Assembly: GCA_016716235.1 (NCBI GenBank)
Contig: JADJWS010000003.1
Span: 434,001-498,000, forward strand
Direction of reading: 5' to 3'
Length of the DNA stretch: 64,000 nucleotides
Source: Candidatus Defluviilinea gracilis
GTDB lineage: Bacteria > Chloroflexota > Anaerolineae > Anaerolineales > Villigracilaceae
The notes beneath the pieces were generated by a model. That model ran no database searches and had not been told where the DNA came from. It saw only the letters and a program-made list of their open reading frames with translations. Shown here in pieces: positions 34,974-43,552 of the stretch. Numbering within the stretch: position 1 is the first letter of the stretch; each line of letters starts with the position of its first letter. The position numbers and the translations under genes were made by a program.

Positions 34974-35090
34974 CGAATCTATGCTCTTATGATCAGCGGT
35001 TCACAAAAGTTCATGCGACAGTGGAACTGTCGCATGCCTTGACGCAGCACAACTGCGTCAAGAACCTATTTTCGAATCCATGCCTTTAGT
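34974..35090. repeat. Twin palindromes inside an imperfect direct repeat
   Basis: CGAATCTATGCTCTTA (34974) and CGAATCCATGCCTTTA (35073) are 99 bases apart with 13 of 16 bases identical. Between them lie two hairpins, ATGCGACAGT/ACTGTCGCAT and TTGACGCAG/CTGCGTCAA. Further right, TCGCATATATGCGA (35146-35159) is a perfect palindrome. No gene in 34965-35170. Confidence 0.7.
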
Positions 35091-35170
35091 ATAGAAAAAA
35101 CAGAGGACGCTAAAAAGTGACACGCGTCATCCGTTCGGGTGACGAATCGCATATATGCGACTAGCACCCT

Positions 35171-36376
35171 CTACTTGGGATCCAAAACATACACCTCGCC
35201 TCCGTCGGTGAGGATATACAACTCCCCATTTTTATCCTGCCCGAAGGATGTGATGGTGAAGTCCGTGTCGTACAACAATTGATTCTGCCACGCCTCCCCG
35301 GAGCGGATCAAGCCCCAGACCTGCCCGGTGCAGTAATCGCCGTAAAGATAGATGCCGTTCCATTCAGGCATCGCGCCGCGATAGACGTAGCCGCCAGTGA
35401 CGGAGCATCCGCCTTCGCCGTGATCATATTCCGCGATGGGGTCGATCATATCGGCGGGCCCGCCGCCTTCAAAATCGTGCGCGCCTTCGCGGTAATTCCA
35501 GCCGAAGTTTTCGCCGCCGCGCGAACCGGCGGGGATGATGTCAATCTCTTCCCAATCGCCCTGCCCCACATCGCCGATGTATAGATCGCCGGTCGCCGAG
35601 TCGAACGACATACGCCACGGGTTGCGCAAACCGTACGCCCAAATTTCGTTACCGAACGGGTTATCGGCGGGAACGGCATAAGGCTCTTTCGAGTCCACGT
35701 CAATGCGTAAAATTTTTCCGAGCAGGGTATCCAACGATTGACCGTTGCCTTCCGGGTCGCCGCCGGAGCCTCCGTCGCCGAGACCCATGTACAAGTAGCC
35801 ATCGGGTCCGAAGTTCATCGTGCCGCCGTTATGGTTCGGGTACGGCTGTTTGACGCGCAACAGAATCAGTTCGCTGTTGGGGTCTACAGAATTTTCACCG
35901 GCGGTGAAACGCGAGATGAACGTATCGCCGCGCGCGCCGGTGTAGTTGACGTAGAAGTATCCGTTCTGCGCAAAGTTCGGATGCAATGCCAGCCCCAGCA
36001 ACCCCATTTCATTCGACTCGTCGTTGACGCGGTCTTCGATGTTGAGGAAGGGCGTGTCAATGTTCAATTGCCCATTTTGGAAGAGGTGGATGTGACCCAA
36101 TTTTTCCACGATCCATAAACGACCTTGCGGATCGGGTTGGAGGTCTACCGGGCGTTCGAGTCCATCAGCGACGAACTGCCATGTGTACGCGTCCGCGTTG
36201 GGGAAGGTGGATGCGTTGGGCTCGGTCGGCGGCGCCGGAGTCAGCGGGGGCGGTTGCGTAGGCGAGACGCCGGTTGACGTGGGCGAGGCAGGTCCACCCG
36301 TCGGAGGAGGAAGCGGCGTACTTAATCCATTACATGCAAGGATTGGAAGAATTAACAGGATCAGGTATCGCTTCAT
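35171..36376 (-). CDS. Aldose-sugar dehydrogenase-like beta-propeller lipoprotein
   Basis: A 401-residue secreted lipoprotein. Signal peptide with lipobox ILAC (Cys 15) and a Pro/Thr-rich linker (about 20-55) precede a six-bladed propeller of the GSDH/YliI family. Markers are FVADGLERPVDLQPDPQGRL, EKLGHIHLF, GLLGLALHPNF, NHNGGTMNFGPDGYLYMGLG, and GLRNPWRMSFD. YliI-type enzymes oxidise aldoses with PQQ at the cell surface. PQQ dependence here is inferred; no pqq genes are in the window. The next minus-strand gene upstream (36373-36741) overlaps the start by 4 bases. Confidence 0.88.
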   Translation of the reverse strand: MKRYLILLILPILACNGLSTPLPPPTGGPASPTSTGVSPTQPPPLTPAPPTEPNASTFPNADAYTWQFVADGLERPVDLQPDPQGRLWIVEKLGHIHLFQNGQLNIDTPFLNIEDRVNDESNEMGLLGLALHPNFAQNGYFYVNYTGARGDTFISRFTAGENSVDPNSELILLRVKQPYPNHNGGTMNFGPDGYLYMGLGDGGSGGDPEGNGQSLDTLLGKILRIDVDSKEPYAVPADNPFGNEIWAYGLRNPWRMSFDSATGDLYIGDVGQGDWEEIDIIPAGSRGGENFGWNYREGAHDFEGGGPADMIDPIAEYDHGEGGCSVTGGYVYRGAMPEWNGIYLYGDYCTGQVWGLIRSGEAWQNQLLYDTDFTITSFGQDKNGELYILTDGGEVYVLDPK

Positions 36377-36741
36377 CTGTCGTCCACGTCGGTTGATTCG
36401 GCATCCACCACATCATCGTTCGATGAATCGTCCGTGTTATCGGTGAGTTGATTCATGTGTTCTTCGACCACTTTGGGCGGGCAAAGTTCCACAAAGAGAG
36501 TCGAGCCGATCCACAACACCGCCGCGTCGTCGAGCGCGCCGATGACCGGCAGAACCACGCCCGGCATCAGATCGACCGGCGAAAAAAGATAGGCAAGCGA
36601 AGCCAGCGGCAAAAGTTTTACAAAAATACTTACGCGGCGGTCTGCCATCAGCCGCCCGATCAATTTGAGTCGCGTGACGAGGTCGCGTACCATTCCGCCT
36701 TGCGGCGACGGCACAATCTGCGAAGGTCGTTTGTCTGCCAT
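36373..36741 (-). CDS. YkvA/DUF1232-family membrane protein
   Basis: A 122-residue protein with the DUF1232 core: LLPLASLAYLFSPVDLMPG, then VIGALDDAAVLWIG (about 50-90). An N-terminal amphipathic region and an acidic Asp/Ser-rich C-terminal tail flank it. Function of the family is unknown. Its stop overlaps the start of the aldose-dehydrogenase-like lipoprotein by 4 bases, so the two form an operon. ATG 36741 has AAGGAG upstream. Confidence 0.85.
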   Translation of the reverse strand: MADKRPSQIVPSPQGGMVRDLVTRLKLIGRLMADRRVSIFVKLLPLASLAYLFSPVDLMPGVVLPVIGALDDAAVLWIGSTLFVELCPPKVVEEHMNQLTDNTDDSSNDDVVDAESTDVDDR

Positions 36742-36858
36742 GTTGTTCTCCTTTGAAGGGATGTGACATCCATCCTGTGCGATACATTATAAAACACATA
36801 TACGAACGGCGTTCTTTGCGATGTCAATATCTACGCAAAACTTATTTTGGAGTAGCGT

Positions 36859-37242
36859 ATGGAAATATTGATCGACTTCCCCGGCGGCGCGCGCGTGGAC
36901 GCGCATGTGCGAGGGCATCTTGTTCACACCGACCAACCGAGGAGCGGAGGCGGCGACGATTCGGCGCCTTCGCCCTTTGAGTTATTTCTCGCCTCTCTCG
37001 GCACATGCGCGGGAATCTACATCCTCGGCTTTTGCCGCCAGCGCAACCTGCCCACCGAAGGCGTCCGCATCGTTCAGCGCGTCCACGCCGATACGATCGA
37101 ACTTGAGATTCAAGTCCCGCCCGCGTTTCCGAAACAATATCTCGGCGCGTTGATCCGTTCGGCGGAGTTGTGCAAGGTGAAGAAGACGTTGGAGAATCCT
37201 CCGCAGTTCAAGATCACCGCGCGAACACTCGAAGGCGAATAA
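36859..37242 (+). CDS. OsmC-family protein
   Basis: A 127-residue OsmC/Ohr-fold protein: APSPFELFLASLGTCAGIYIL places the first Cys in the central helix, and AELCKVKKTLENPP places the second. Two Cys in these positions are the peroxidatic pair in Ohr/OsmC. The longer variant with SLGTCAGIYILGFC is the OsmC-like subgroup of uncertain substrate. It may reduce organic peroxides or bind acyl groups. Short gene on its own, divergent from the DUF1232 gene. Confidence 0.85.
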   Translation: MEILIDFPGGARVDAHVRGHLVHTDQPRSGGGDDSAPSPFELFLASLGTCAGIYILGFCRQRNLPTEGVRIVQRVHADTIELEIQVPPAFPKQYLGALIRSAELCKVKKTLENPPQFKITARTLEGE

Positions 37243-37280
37243 AACGAGTTCAAGAAAAAATCGTCTGTGAAAATGGGGGT

Positions 37281-37415
37281 GAATTTTTGCACACGGATTT
37301 CACGGAAACCACGGAAAGGGGTTTCTTTATTGAGAAAGAATCTCAAAGTTCTCTGCGCGCTCTGCCGTCTCGCACCGTCGTGCTCGCGGCACGAACGGTG
37401 TGGCTAAAACGCTTT
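37281..37415. repeat. Compound dispersed repeat (CACGGATTTCACGG / CTCTGCCGTCTCG)
   Basis: The 283-base gap before the alpha/beta hydrolase contains CACACGGATTTCACGG. It is followed by a TCTCTGC-rich arm and the inner block CGTCTCG...GCACGAACGGTG (37366-37400), also seen nested at 15438-15477. No gene seen. Confidence 0.7.
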
Positions 37416-37525
37416 GTTGGAAAACCCCTCAACCAGAACATAGGCTTACTTTTGGTTCTTGCGTGGAATGATCGGCGCATATAAAATCCAGCGTTACCCA
37501 TCCAAATGAACAGAGGTAAAACCCA

Positions 37526-39553
37526 ATGTCTCGAAATAAACTATTTGTCTTGCTGACCAGCCTGTCGTTGTTTGCGCTCGCTTGCAACTTCGGCGGCTTG
37601 CTCAATACGCCGACGCCGACCGCTCCACCCCCGACCGCGCCGCCGACGAAAGTCACGACCACTCAAAACGGCGACATGGCTGGACTGCTCGAACGCTTGA
37701 ACGGCGCTCCCTGCGAGGAAAACCCCGACTTCACATGCGTGACCATTCCCGTACCGTTGAATCATTTCGACGCGGCAAATACCGAAACGATCAATGTGGC
37801 GTTTGCCGTTTCGCAGGCGACCGGCGAACGCTACGGCATGTTCGTGCAAGCCTTCCCCGGCGGACCCGGCGGCGAAGGGATCAGTTCCGGCGGCTTGGGC
37901 TGGTTTCCCGAGGGGATCCTCGAACACTTTGATATCGTCTACTTCGACCAGCGCGGAATCGGTCTCTCCAGCGAGTTAGCCTGCCCGAAGGCGTATGAGA
38001 AAGACTTCTCGAGTTCCCTGAATTACGATGACACAGCCGGCGAAGAAGGCTACGATACGCCCGCCGAACAACAAGACGCGATTGACGAAGCCCGGACCTT
38101 TGTGGATAGTTGCGTTGCAGAGATCGGCATTGACCCGGCGAAACTGGTCTACTACGGAACGAACCAAGTAGCGGAAGATATCGAATCGTTCCGTCAATTG
38201 GTCGGCGACGACAAGTTCTGGCTGTACGGCGTCAGTTATGGCACCTCCGTCGCGCAGACCTACGCCGCGGCTCACGCGGATCATCTGGCGGGCTTGATCC
38301 TCGATGGGACGATTGACCTCACGTTGAACGGCGAAGAAGGCGCGCTCGCGCAAGAAAAAGCCTTCGATGAAGTCCTCGTGGCGACCCTCAAAGCCTGCGA
38401 TGCCGACGAAGCCTGCGCGGCAGAGTTGGGCGGCAACGCGCTGGCGGCGTACGATTCGCTCGCGTCAAAACTCGCGGAGAAAGCGATCGCCTATGAATAT
38501 CCGCTCGCTTCGGGCAAAACCGTAAAAAAGAAATTCACCTTCGGTCAATTGGAATTTACCGCCGCTTATCAGATGTATGCGCTCGGCGGGCGGATGCTCT
38601 TCTTGCGCGCGCTGGCATCTGCCAACGAGGGCGACATGGTTCCAATGGCGCGATTATTTTATATACAAGCCACCGTTGACCCCGCCACCGACGAATATCT
38701 GGGAGACTCCACCTTCTCAGACACGATGTTCACCGGCGTGAACTGCACCGACGATTCGTATTTTAGCGGCACGCCCGAAGAGCGGATCAAGCAGACCATC
38801 GAAGCAGGACAAGCATCGAATGGAACCGTTCCGCGTATAGATGGCGGCGTGTACACCGGCTTATATTGCGCGTACTGGCCCAGCGCCCCGAAAGAGGTCG
38901 TCACACGCGAGCCGCTCACCGCGCCAGGCGTCCCGACGTTCGTGCTGAACGCCACCCTCGACCCGGCGACTCCCTTCGCGCAAGGCAAAGCCGTGTTTGA
39001 ACGTTTAGATAACGGTTATCACCTGTATGTGGAAGGCGGGCGTCATTCCATCTACGGCTTCGGCAACGAATGCCCCGACGATTACATCACCAACTTCATG
39101 GTCAATGGAGAACTTCCCGAACAGCGCGAGATCGTCTGCGAGTGGGACCCGTCGGTCATCAGCGCGTATGTGCCGCGCATGTCCCCGAAAGCAAGCGAGT
39201 ACGATAACCCGCTCGACATTTTCTCGGCGATCGACACCGAGCTCTCGATCGAGCCTGAATATTATTACAACGGCTTCACCGAAGACACATCCTTTGCCTG
39301 TCCGTATGGCGGCTCGTTCACCTTCGGTCCCAGCGACGCGGGCGAGAAGTATACGTACGACAAGTGTCAATTCACGAAAGGCTTTGCCATCACAGGCGCG
39401 GGCGGTTTCGATTACAGCGCCAGACTCCTCACGTTTGAGGCGAAAGTGAGCGGAGACAAAACCGGCACACTCACCTACACCAGCAATTACAACGACGGCT
39501 CGATGACGCTCACCGGCGAATACGGCGGCGAGACGATTGACCTGAGTCAATAA
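37526..39553 (+). CDS. Secreted alpha/beta hydrolase lipoprotein (TAP-like)
   Basis: A 675-residue lipoprotein with lipobox ALAC (Cys 20) and a Pro/Thr linker (about 25-50). A tripeptidyl-aminopeptidase-like alpha/beta hydrolase fold follows: EAFPGGPGG-type oxyanion loop (QAFPGGPGGEGIS), FDQRGIGLSS, nucleophile Ser in GVSYGTS, and a C-terminal TAP domain (about 460-560) with the acid in NATLDPATP and His in EGGRHSIYG. The last ~110 residues form an extra beta-rich domain. It likely cleaves peptides or esters outside the cell. ATG follows AGAGG. Confidence 0.88.
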   Translation: MSRNKLFVLLTSLSLFALACNFGGLLNTPTPTAPPPTAPPTKVTTTQNGDMAGLLERLNGAPCEENPDFTCVTIPVPLNHFDAANTETINVAFAVSQATGERYGMFVQAFPGGPGGEGISSGGLGWFPEGILEHFDIVYFDQRGIGLSSELACPKAYEKDFSSSLNYDDTAGEEGYDTPAEQQDAIDEARTFVDSCVAEIGIDPAKLVYYGTNQVAEDIESFRQLVGDDKFWLYGVSYGTSVAQTYAAAHADHLAGLILDGTIDLTLNGEEGALAQEKAFDEVLVATLKACDADEACAAELGGNALAAYDSLASKLAEKAIAYEYPLASGKTVKKKFTFGQLEFTAAYQMYALGGRMLFLRALASANEGDMVPMARLFYIQATVDPATDEYLGDSTFSDTMFTGVNCTDDSYFSGTPEERIKQTIEAGQASNGTVPRIDGGVYTGLYCAYWPSAPKEVVTREPLTAPGVPTFVLNATLDPATPFAQGKAVFERLDNGYHLYVEGGRHSIYGFGNECPDDYITNFMVNGELPEQREIVCEWDPSVISAYVPRMSPKASEYDNPLDIFSAIDTELSIEPEYYYNGFTEDTSFACPYGGSFTFGPSDAGEKYTYDKCQFTKGFAITGAGGFDYSARLLTFEAKVSGDKTGTLTYTSNYNDGSMTLTGEYGGETIDLSQ

Positions 39554-39560
39554 ACATTCA

Positions 39561-39599
39561 CGTCCCGCAGGTTTTGGAAAAATAAAAACCTGCGGGACG
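39561..39599. terminator. Strong hairpin after the alpha/beta hydrolase gene
   Basis: CGTCCCGCAGGTTTT pairs with AAAACCTGCGGGACG across an A-rich loop. It lacks a clean T-run, but lies 8 bases after the stop and ends just before the next gene, so it probably limits read-through. Confidence 0.6.
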
Positions 39600-39609
39600 A
39601 TCTCTTCTC

Positions 39610-40074
39610 ATGCCATATCTCATTGACGGGCACAACCTCATTCCCAAACTCGGATTGCGACTCGATTCTCTGGACGATGAAATGGAGTTGATCGCCATCT
39701 TGCAGGAATTCTGCCGCCTCGAACGCCGTCAAGTGGAAGTCTACTTTGACGGAGCGCCTCTTTCTCGGACGGTAAAGCTGGGCGCCGTTACTCAGCATTT
39801 CTCGCCCGTCGGCAGTCCCGCCGACAACGCCATCCGCAAGCGGTTGAAGAGTCTCGGCAAAGCCGCCAAAAATTGGACCGTCGTTTCCTCCGACCGCGAA
39901 GTGCAATCCAATGCGCGGGCAATGCAAGCGGAGGTTATTTCATCGGATGAATTTGCGAAGACTCTCAACAAGGTGAGGAATTCTCCGCGCGTGGCAAAAG
40001 GCGAGAGAGTTATTTCAGAAAAAGAAGTGGAAGAATGGATGAAAGAGTTTGGGGGGAAAAGAGCAGACGATTAG
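39610..40074 (+). CDS. NYN-domain (YacP-like) nuclease
   Basis: A 154-residue PIN/NYN-fold protein: YLIDGHNLIPKL holds the first metal-binding Asp, VEVYFDGAPLS the second, and VVSSDREVQSNAR the third. YacP (Rae1) of Bacillus is a ribosome-associated mRNA endonuclease; this protein probably acts on RNA. The C-terminal ~25 residues are charged. It starts right after the hairpin at 39561-39599 without a clear Shine-Dalgarno. The following 406 bases hold repeats only. Confidence 0.85.
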   Translation: MPYLIDGHNLIPKLGLRLDSLDDEMELIAILQEFCRLERRQVEVYFDGAPLSRTVKLGAVTQHFSPVGSPADNAIRKRLKSLGKAAKNWTVVSSDREVQSNARAMQAEVISSDEFAKTLNKVRNSPRVAKGERVISEKEVEEWMKEFGGKRADD

Positions 40075-40480
40075 AGAATTAGAGGATTTGAGGATTTGAG
40101 TAACGCGACCCTTCGATAAACTCAGGACAGGCATTCATGTCGCTTTTGACCGAGGACAGCCTAATGAAGAAACACTGTACAATCCCGAAGGGATGGAAGG
40201 ATGATAGGGAAAGAGTAATATGAATTCAAATCCCGAAGGGATGATATACCATTGTGTCTATGACACCCCTTCGGGGTTAATTTTTGTTCCCGCAAAATCT
40301 ATAATCAGTAGATCACGAAAACAAGTTCTTGACGCAGTTGCACTGCGTCAAGACAGGCGGCAGTACAACTGTCGCCTCAACTTTCGTGAAGTATTGATAA
40401 TCATTTGACCCGTTTCGACAGGCTCAACGCACCGCCTTCGGGGTCAAGGTCGCATAATTAACTAAGACTATAATTCACTC
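40075..40480. repeat. Repeat-rich intergenic region
   Basis: No gene is supported in these 406 bases. They hold CCCTTCGATAAACTCAGGACA (in pieces), two ATCCCGAAGGGATG words (40184, 40230), and the hairpin ACCCCTTCGGGGT (40264). The twin palindromes TTGACGCAG/CTGCGTCAA and GGCGGCAGT/ACTGTCGCC follow (40328-40376), then a TTTCGACAGGCTCAACG word. ATAATCA occurs at 40301 and 40397 (96 bases apart), possibly a decayed flanking repeat. Confidence 0.7.
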
Positions 40481-41497
40481 ATGTCCACCGTGTACACATT
40501 TGTCCCCTCGCCGAATCATTTGTACCCCGATCATCCCGAAAGACCGGGGCGGTTGGATATTTTGCAACCCCGCTTGGATTCATTTTCCGCAGCGCGAATC
40601 GATGCGACGCCAGCGACACGCGAGGAAGTTGCGCGAGTCCACAACCCGGAACTTATTTCGGCGCTGGAAAAGGTCTGCCGGGAGGACGCGCCTGCCATCA
40701 TTGATTACGCGCCTACGTATGTAACTCCATCTTCCTTCGACGATGCTTTGCTCGCGGCGGGCGGAGTTCTTGCTTGCGCGCGGGCGGTAATCAACGGCGA
40801 GGCCGACAACGCCTTCGCCATCGTCCGACCGCCGGGGCATCACGCGGAACCCGATCGCGCGATGGGATTTTGTTTATTCAACAATGTCGCCATCGGCGCG
40901 ATGGACGCGCTCGCACATGGCATGGATCGCGCGCTAATCCTTGACTACGACGCGCATCATGGCAACGGGACGCAAGCCGCATTTTTGAACGAGGAACGCG
41001 TCGCATTTTTATCGGCGCATCAATTTCAGCCGGGGTTTTACCCGGGCACGGGCGCGTTGAAGGAAGCGGCGCACGCAAAGAAACGAATCGTCAACGTGCC
41101 GTTGCCTGCCCGCGCGGGGGATAAAGTCTACGAAGAAGTTGCGGATAAAATTTTCAAGCCGTTCGTGGAGTCGTTCAAGCCGCAGATGATTTTTGTCTCC
41201 GTTGGGTTCGACGCGCATTGGAACGACCCGATCACGTCGCTGGGGCTGTCAACGAATGGATATTTGATGCTGGCGCAAAAGTGCGTCGCGCTGGCGGAGG
41301 AATTCTGCGGTGGCAAAATCGTTTTCGTGCTGGAAGGCGGCTACGACCCGGTCAATGTGGCGGAGGGGGCTGAGGCAACCATCCACGCGCTGACCAAGTC
41401 GCCCCGTCGGAATGAAGCGAGTGATCCCAGTCCGCACCGGGAACCGGATTGCGAATCCCGAATCGAAGAGATACGAAAGTGGCATGGATTTTCGTGA
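40481..41497 (+). CDS. Histone-deacetylase-family amidohydrolase
   Basis: A 338-residue zinc deacetylase of the class II HDAC/acetylpolyamine amidohydrolase type: HPERPGRL near the start, RPPGHHAEPDRAMGFCLFNN (His-His pair), DYDAHHGNGTQAAF (metal Asp and His), GFDAHWNDP and LEGGYDPVNVAEG. The substrate may be an acetylated polyamine, lysine or small molecule. The C-terminal stretch after THALTKSP (PRRNEASDPSPHREPDCESRIE) looks repeat-derived (GTCGGAATGAAGCGAGTGAT words). It is a single gene between repeat regions. Confidence 0.9.
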   Translation: MSTVYTFVPSPNHLYPDHPERPGRLDILQPRLDSFSAARIDATPATREEVARVHNPELISALEKVCREDAPAIIDYAPTYVTPSSFDDALLAAGGVLACARAVINGEADNAFAIVRPPGHHAEPDRAMGFCLFNNVAIGAMDALAHGMDRALILDYDAHHGNGTQAAFLNEERVAFLSAHQFQPGFYPGTGALKEAAHAKKRIVNVPLPARAGDKVYEEVADKIFKPFVESFKPQMIFVSVGFDAHWNDPITSLGLSTNGYLMLAQKCVALAEEFCGGKIVFVLEGGYDPVNVAEGAEATIHALTKSPRRNEASDPSPHREPDCESRIEEIRKWHGFS

Positions 41498-41574
41498 GAC
41501 GCGTTTTATAATAGAGAAGAGAACCTTCTCACCACGAAGGACACAAAGGTCACGAAGGATTTTTTAAAGGAGCG

Positions 41575-42657
41575 ATGATGGCTCGAAGACGTACGGTTGG
41601 TTATGTTCAAAATGAATGGGTATGCCCGAATTGCCAAACGCGCAACAAGGGCGGCGAGAAGACGTGCGAAAATTGCGGCGCGCCGCAACCCGAGAATGTG
41701 CAATTTCAATTGCCGTCGGAACAAAAATTTGTGACCGATGAAAGTGCGGTGAAAGCCGCACAATCAGGCGCGGACATCCACTGCGGATTCTGCGGGACGC
41801 GCAACCCTGCCACTGCCGTGACTTGCTCGCAATGCGGCGCGGACTTGAAAGAGGGCAAAGCCCGCGAGGCGGGGCGCGTGATGCAACAACCCGCCGCGCA
41901 ACCAAAAATTGTGAAGTGCGATAACTGCGGAACGGATAACCCAAGCAGTAACTCGGTCTGCTCGAATTGCGGATCGCCACTGCCCAAACTGACACCGGCT
42001 CAACCGGTGATGAATGCTCCGCAAACTCGAAGCGGACTCTCCCCCGCCGCGCCGTTGACCGGGAAAAAGTCATCGCGCGCGCCGTGGATCATCGCGGCGG
42101 CGGTGCTGGGATGTTTGGCGATCATTTGCGTTGGCGTGTTAGTCTTCTTCGTCTTTCCCACTTCGTCGGTACAAGCCACAGTGACGGATGTGTACTGGCA
42201 GACTTCGGTCCCTGTGCAGGAAGTTCAGCCGGTGCATTACAACAATGAACGCGGTAATGCGCCTTCCGACGCGTACAATGTTTCATGTCACGATGAAAGC
42301 CGCGATGTCTGCGAACAAAAGACAGTTGACAAAGGCAACGGCTACTCGGAAGTTGTGGAGGAATGTCACACCGAGACGGAAACATATTGTTCGTATACCG
42401 TTGACGAATGGACGACGATCCAAACGTACACGCTCGATGGGCATAACCTGCAACCGGTCTATGAAAGTCCAAACGTTTCCTCTGATCAACGCTTGGGAGA
42501 CACATCCGAAACGCTGACCGTGTATTTTCTAACCGATGATGGCTCGCAAGAAACATACACAGCAAGTTCAGTGTCTGAATTTCAGCAATTCACCACCGGA
42601 AGCACATGGACGTTGAACATGAATCTCGCGGGCGGCGTGGTAAGCGTGGAGCCGTAG
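41575..42657 (+). CDS. Triple zinc-ribbon membrane protein
   Basis: A 360-residue protein. Three double-CxxC zinc ribbons lie at the N-terminus (CPNCQTRN..CENCG, CGFCGTRN..CSQCG, CDNCGTDN..CSNCG; about 16-140). One membrane helix follows (APWIIAAAVLGCLAIICVGV, about 165-190), then a ~165-residue extracytoplasmic domain with several Cys (CHDESRDVCEQK, ECHTETETYC) likely to form disulfides. The ribbons resemble the DZANK/zinc-ribbon type. Function unknown. AAAGGAG precedes two adjacent ATGs (41575, 41578). A terminator follows; the last 12 codons and the terminator are duplicated at 43553-43650. Confidence 0.82.
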   Translation: MMARRRTVGYVQNEWVCPNCQTRNKGGEKTCENCGAPQPENVQFQLPSEQKFVTDESAVKAAQSGADIHCGFCGTRNPATAVTCSQCGADLKEGKAREAGRVMQQPAAQPKIVKCDNCGTDNPSSNSVCSNCGSPLPKLTPAQPVMNAPQTRSGLSPAAPLTGKKSSRAPWIIAAAVLGCLAIICVGVLVFFVFPTSSVQATVTDVYWQTSVPVQEVQPVHYNNERGNAPSDAYNVSCHDESRDVCEQKTVDKGNGYSEVVEECHTETETYCSYTVDEWTTIQTYTLDGHNLQPVYESPNVSSDQRLGDTSETLTVYFLTDDGSQETYTASSVSEFQQFTTGSTWTLNMNLAGGVVSVEP

Positions 42658-42680
42658 AAAACGAAAACAGGTAAACAAGG

Positions 42681-42713
42681 AAACACGCACACAGGTAGTT
42701 TGTGTGCGTGTTT
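42681..42713 (+). terminator. Terminator after the zinc-ribbon gene
   Basis: AAACACGCACACA and TGTGTGCGTGTTT form a perfect 13-bp stem with a 7-base loop and T-rich end. A diverged copy of this hairpin is at 43619-43651. Confidence 0.88.
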
Positions 42714-42828
42714 TGATTCATTCTGAAGCGTATGCGTCTACGTCTCTCACATCACATACAGATGTGTGACTTTTCGAGCATACGCGGAAAATCAAAAAGG
42801 AATATACTCATCCTCAAGGAGTCTATCA

Positions 42829-43401
42829 ATGAAAAATAATTGGATGGGTATATCTTTGCTCTTTATCTGGTGTCTCTTCATGGGCGTCACCGCCATCTCG
42901 ATCGGATTCGGCGCGGTCTTTCCCTCCATGAACCGCATCGCCAAGCCGTTCATTTGTCCGCGCGGAGAAATGCAGTTGGTAACGCAGGATTACCATCCCT
43001 CGCCGGTGGAGACGGTCACAACGCTGACGTGGTATTGCGTGGACAACACTACCGGAGAAAAGGTCGAGTTGGGTCTCTTCCCCATGAGTTTGTATGCCGG
43101 GTTGATCTATGGCTTTTTGCTTTTCCTCGTTATTTATGCGGGCTGGAAGATATGGATGTACAAGCTTGCTTCTCGCGTCTTGCCAATTCAGGACGATATG
43201 ACACCCAAGCCCAATTGGGAGCTCGACCTGGCTGAACAAATTCACCAAACCAATTTGGAATTCAAAGATCGAGGCGCGAGGACCAAATCGTCGTTGAATG
43301 CGTTGGATCGCATGAAGGAATTGAAGGGCATGCGCGATGCGAATCTGATCAGCGAAGCGGAGTATGAACAAAAGCGCGTTGAGATCCTAAAGGAGATGTG
43401 A
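42829..43401 (+). CDS. Two-helix membrane protein with SHOCT-like C-terminus
   Basis: A 190-residue protein starting MKNNWMGISLLFIW at ATG 42829 with AAGGAG upstream. Helices lie at about 5-27 and 85-110. The extracytoplasmic loop between them has a CPRGEM..WYCV Cys pair. The cytoplasmic C-terminus ends in MKELKGMRDANLISEAEYEQ, a SHOCT-type short helical oligomerisation motif. Function unknown. It lies between the zinc-ribbon gene and the vestigial copy of that gene's 3' end. Confidence 0.78.
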   Translation: MKNNWMGISLLFIWCLFMGVTAISIGFGAVFPSMNRIAKPFICPRGEMQLVTQDYHPSPVETVTTLTWYCVDNTTGEKVELGLFPMSLYAGLIYGFLLFLVIYAGWKIWMYKLASRVLPIQDDMTPKPNWELDLAEQIHQTNLEFKDRGARTKSSLNALDRMKELKGMRDANLISEAEYEQKRVEILKEM

Positions 43402-43552
43402 ATCGGTCGTAGATAAAAGACTTTATCGGTAATAGGCCTAAGTTCTTTTGTAGGACGCGGATAAACGCCGATGAACGCTGATAAAGAAGAAAAAATCCGC
43501 GTTTTCCGCGTCAATCCGCGTCCGAAAAATTATTTCCGATAACGTCTAAAGA

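Noticed and set aside
23579..35090. Possible CRISPR arrays, given paired direct repeats with 68-82 base interiors
   Set aside because: Each locus has only two repeat copies, repeats differ between loci, the interiors are related hairpins rather than unique spacers, and no cas gene is present.
40220..40408. 62-codon frame in the repeat-rich gap
   Set aside because: It is built from CCCGAAGGG and TTGACGCAG repeat words and has no ribosome binding site.
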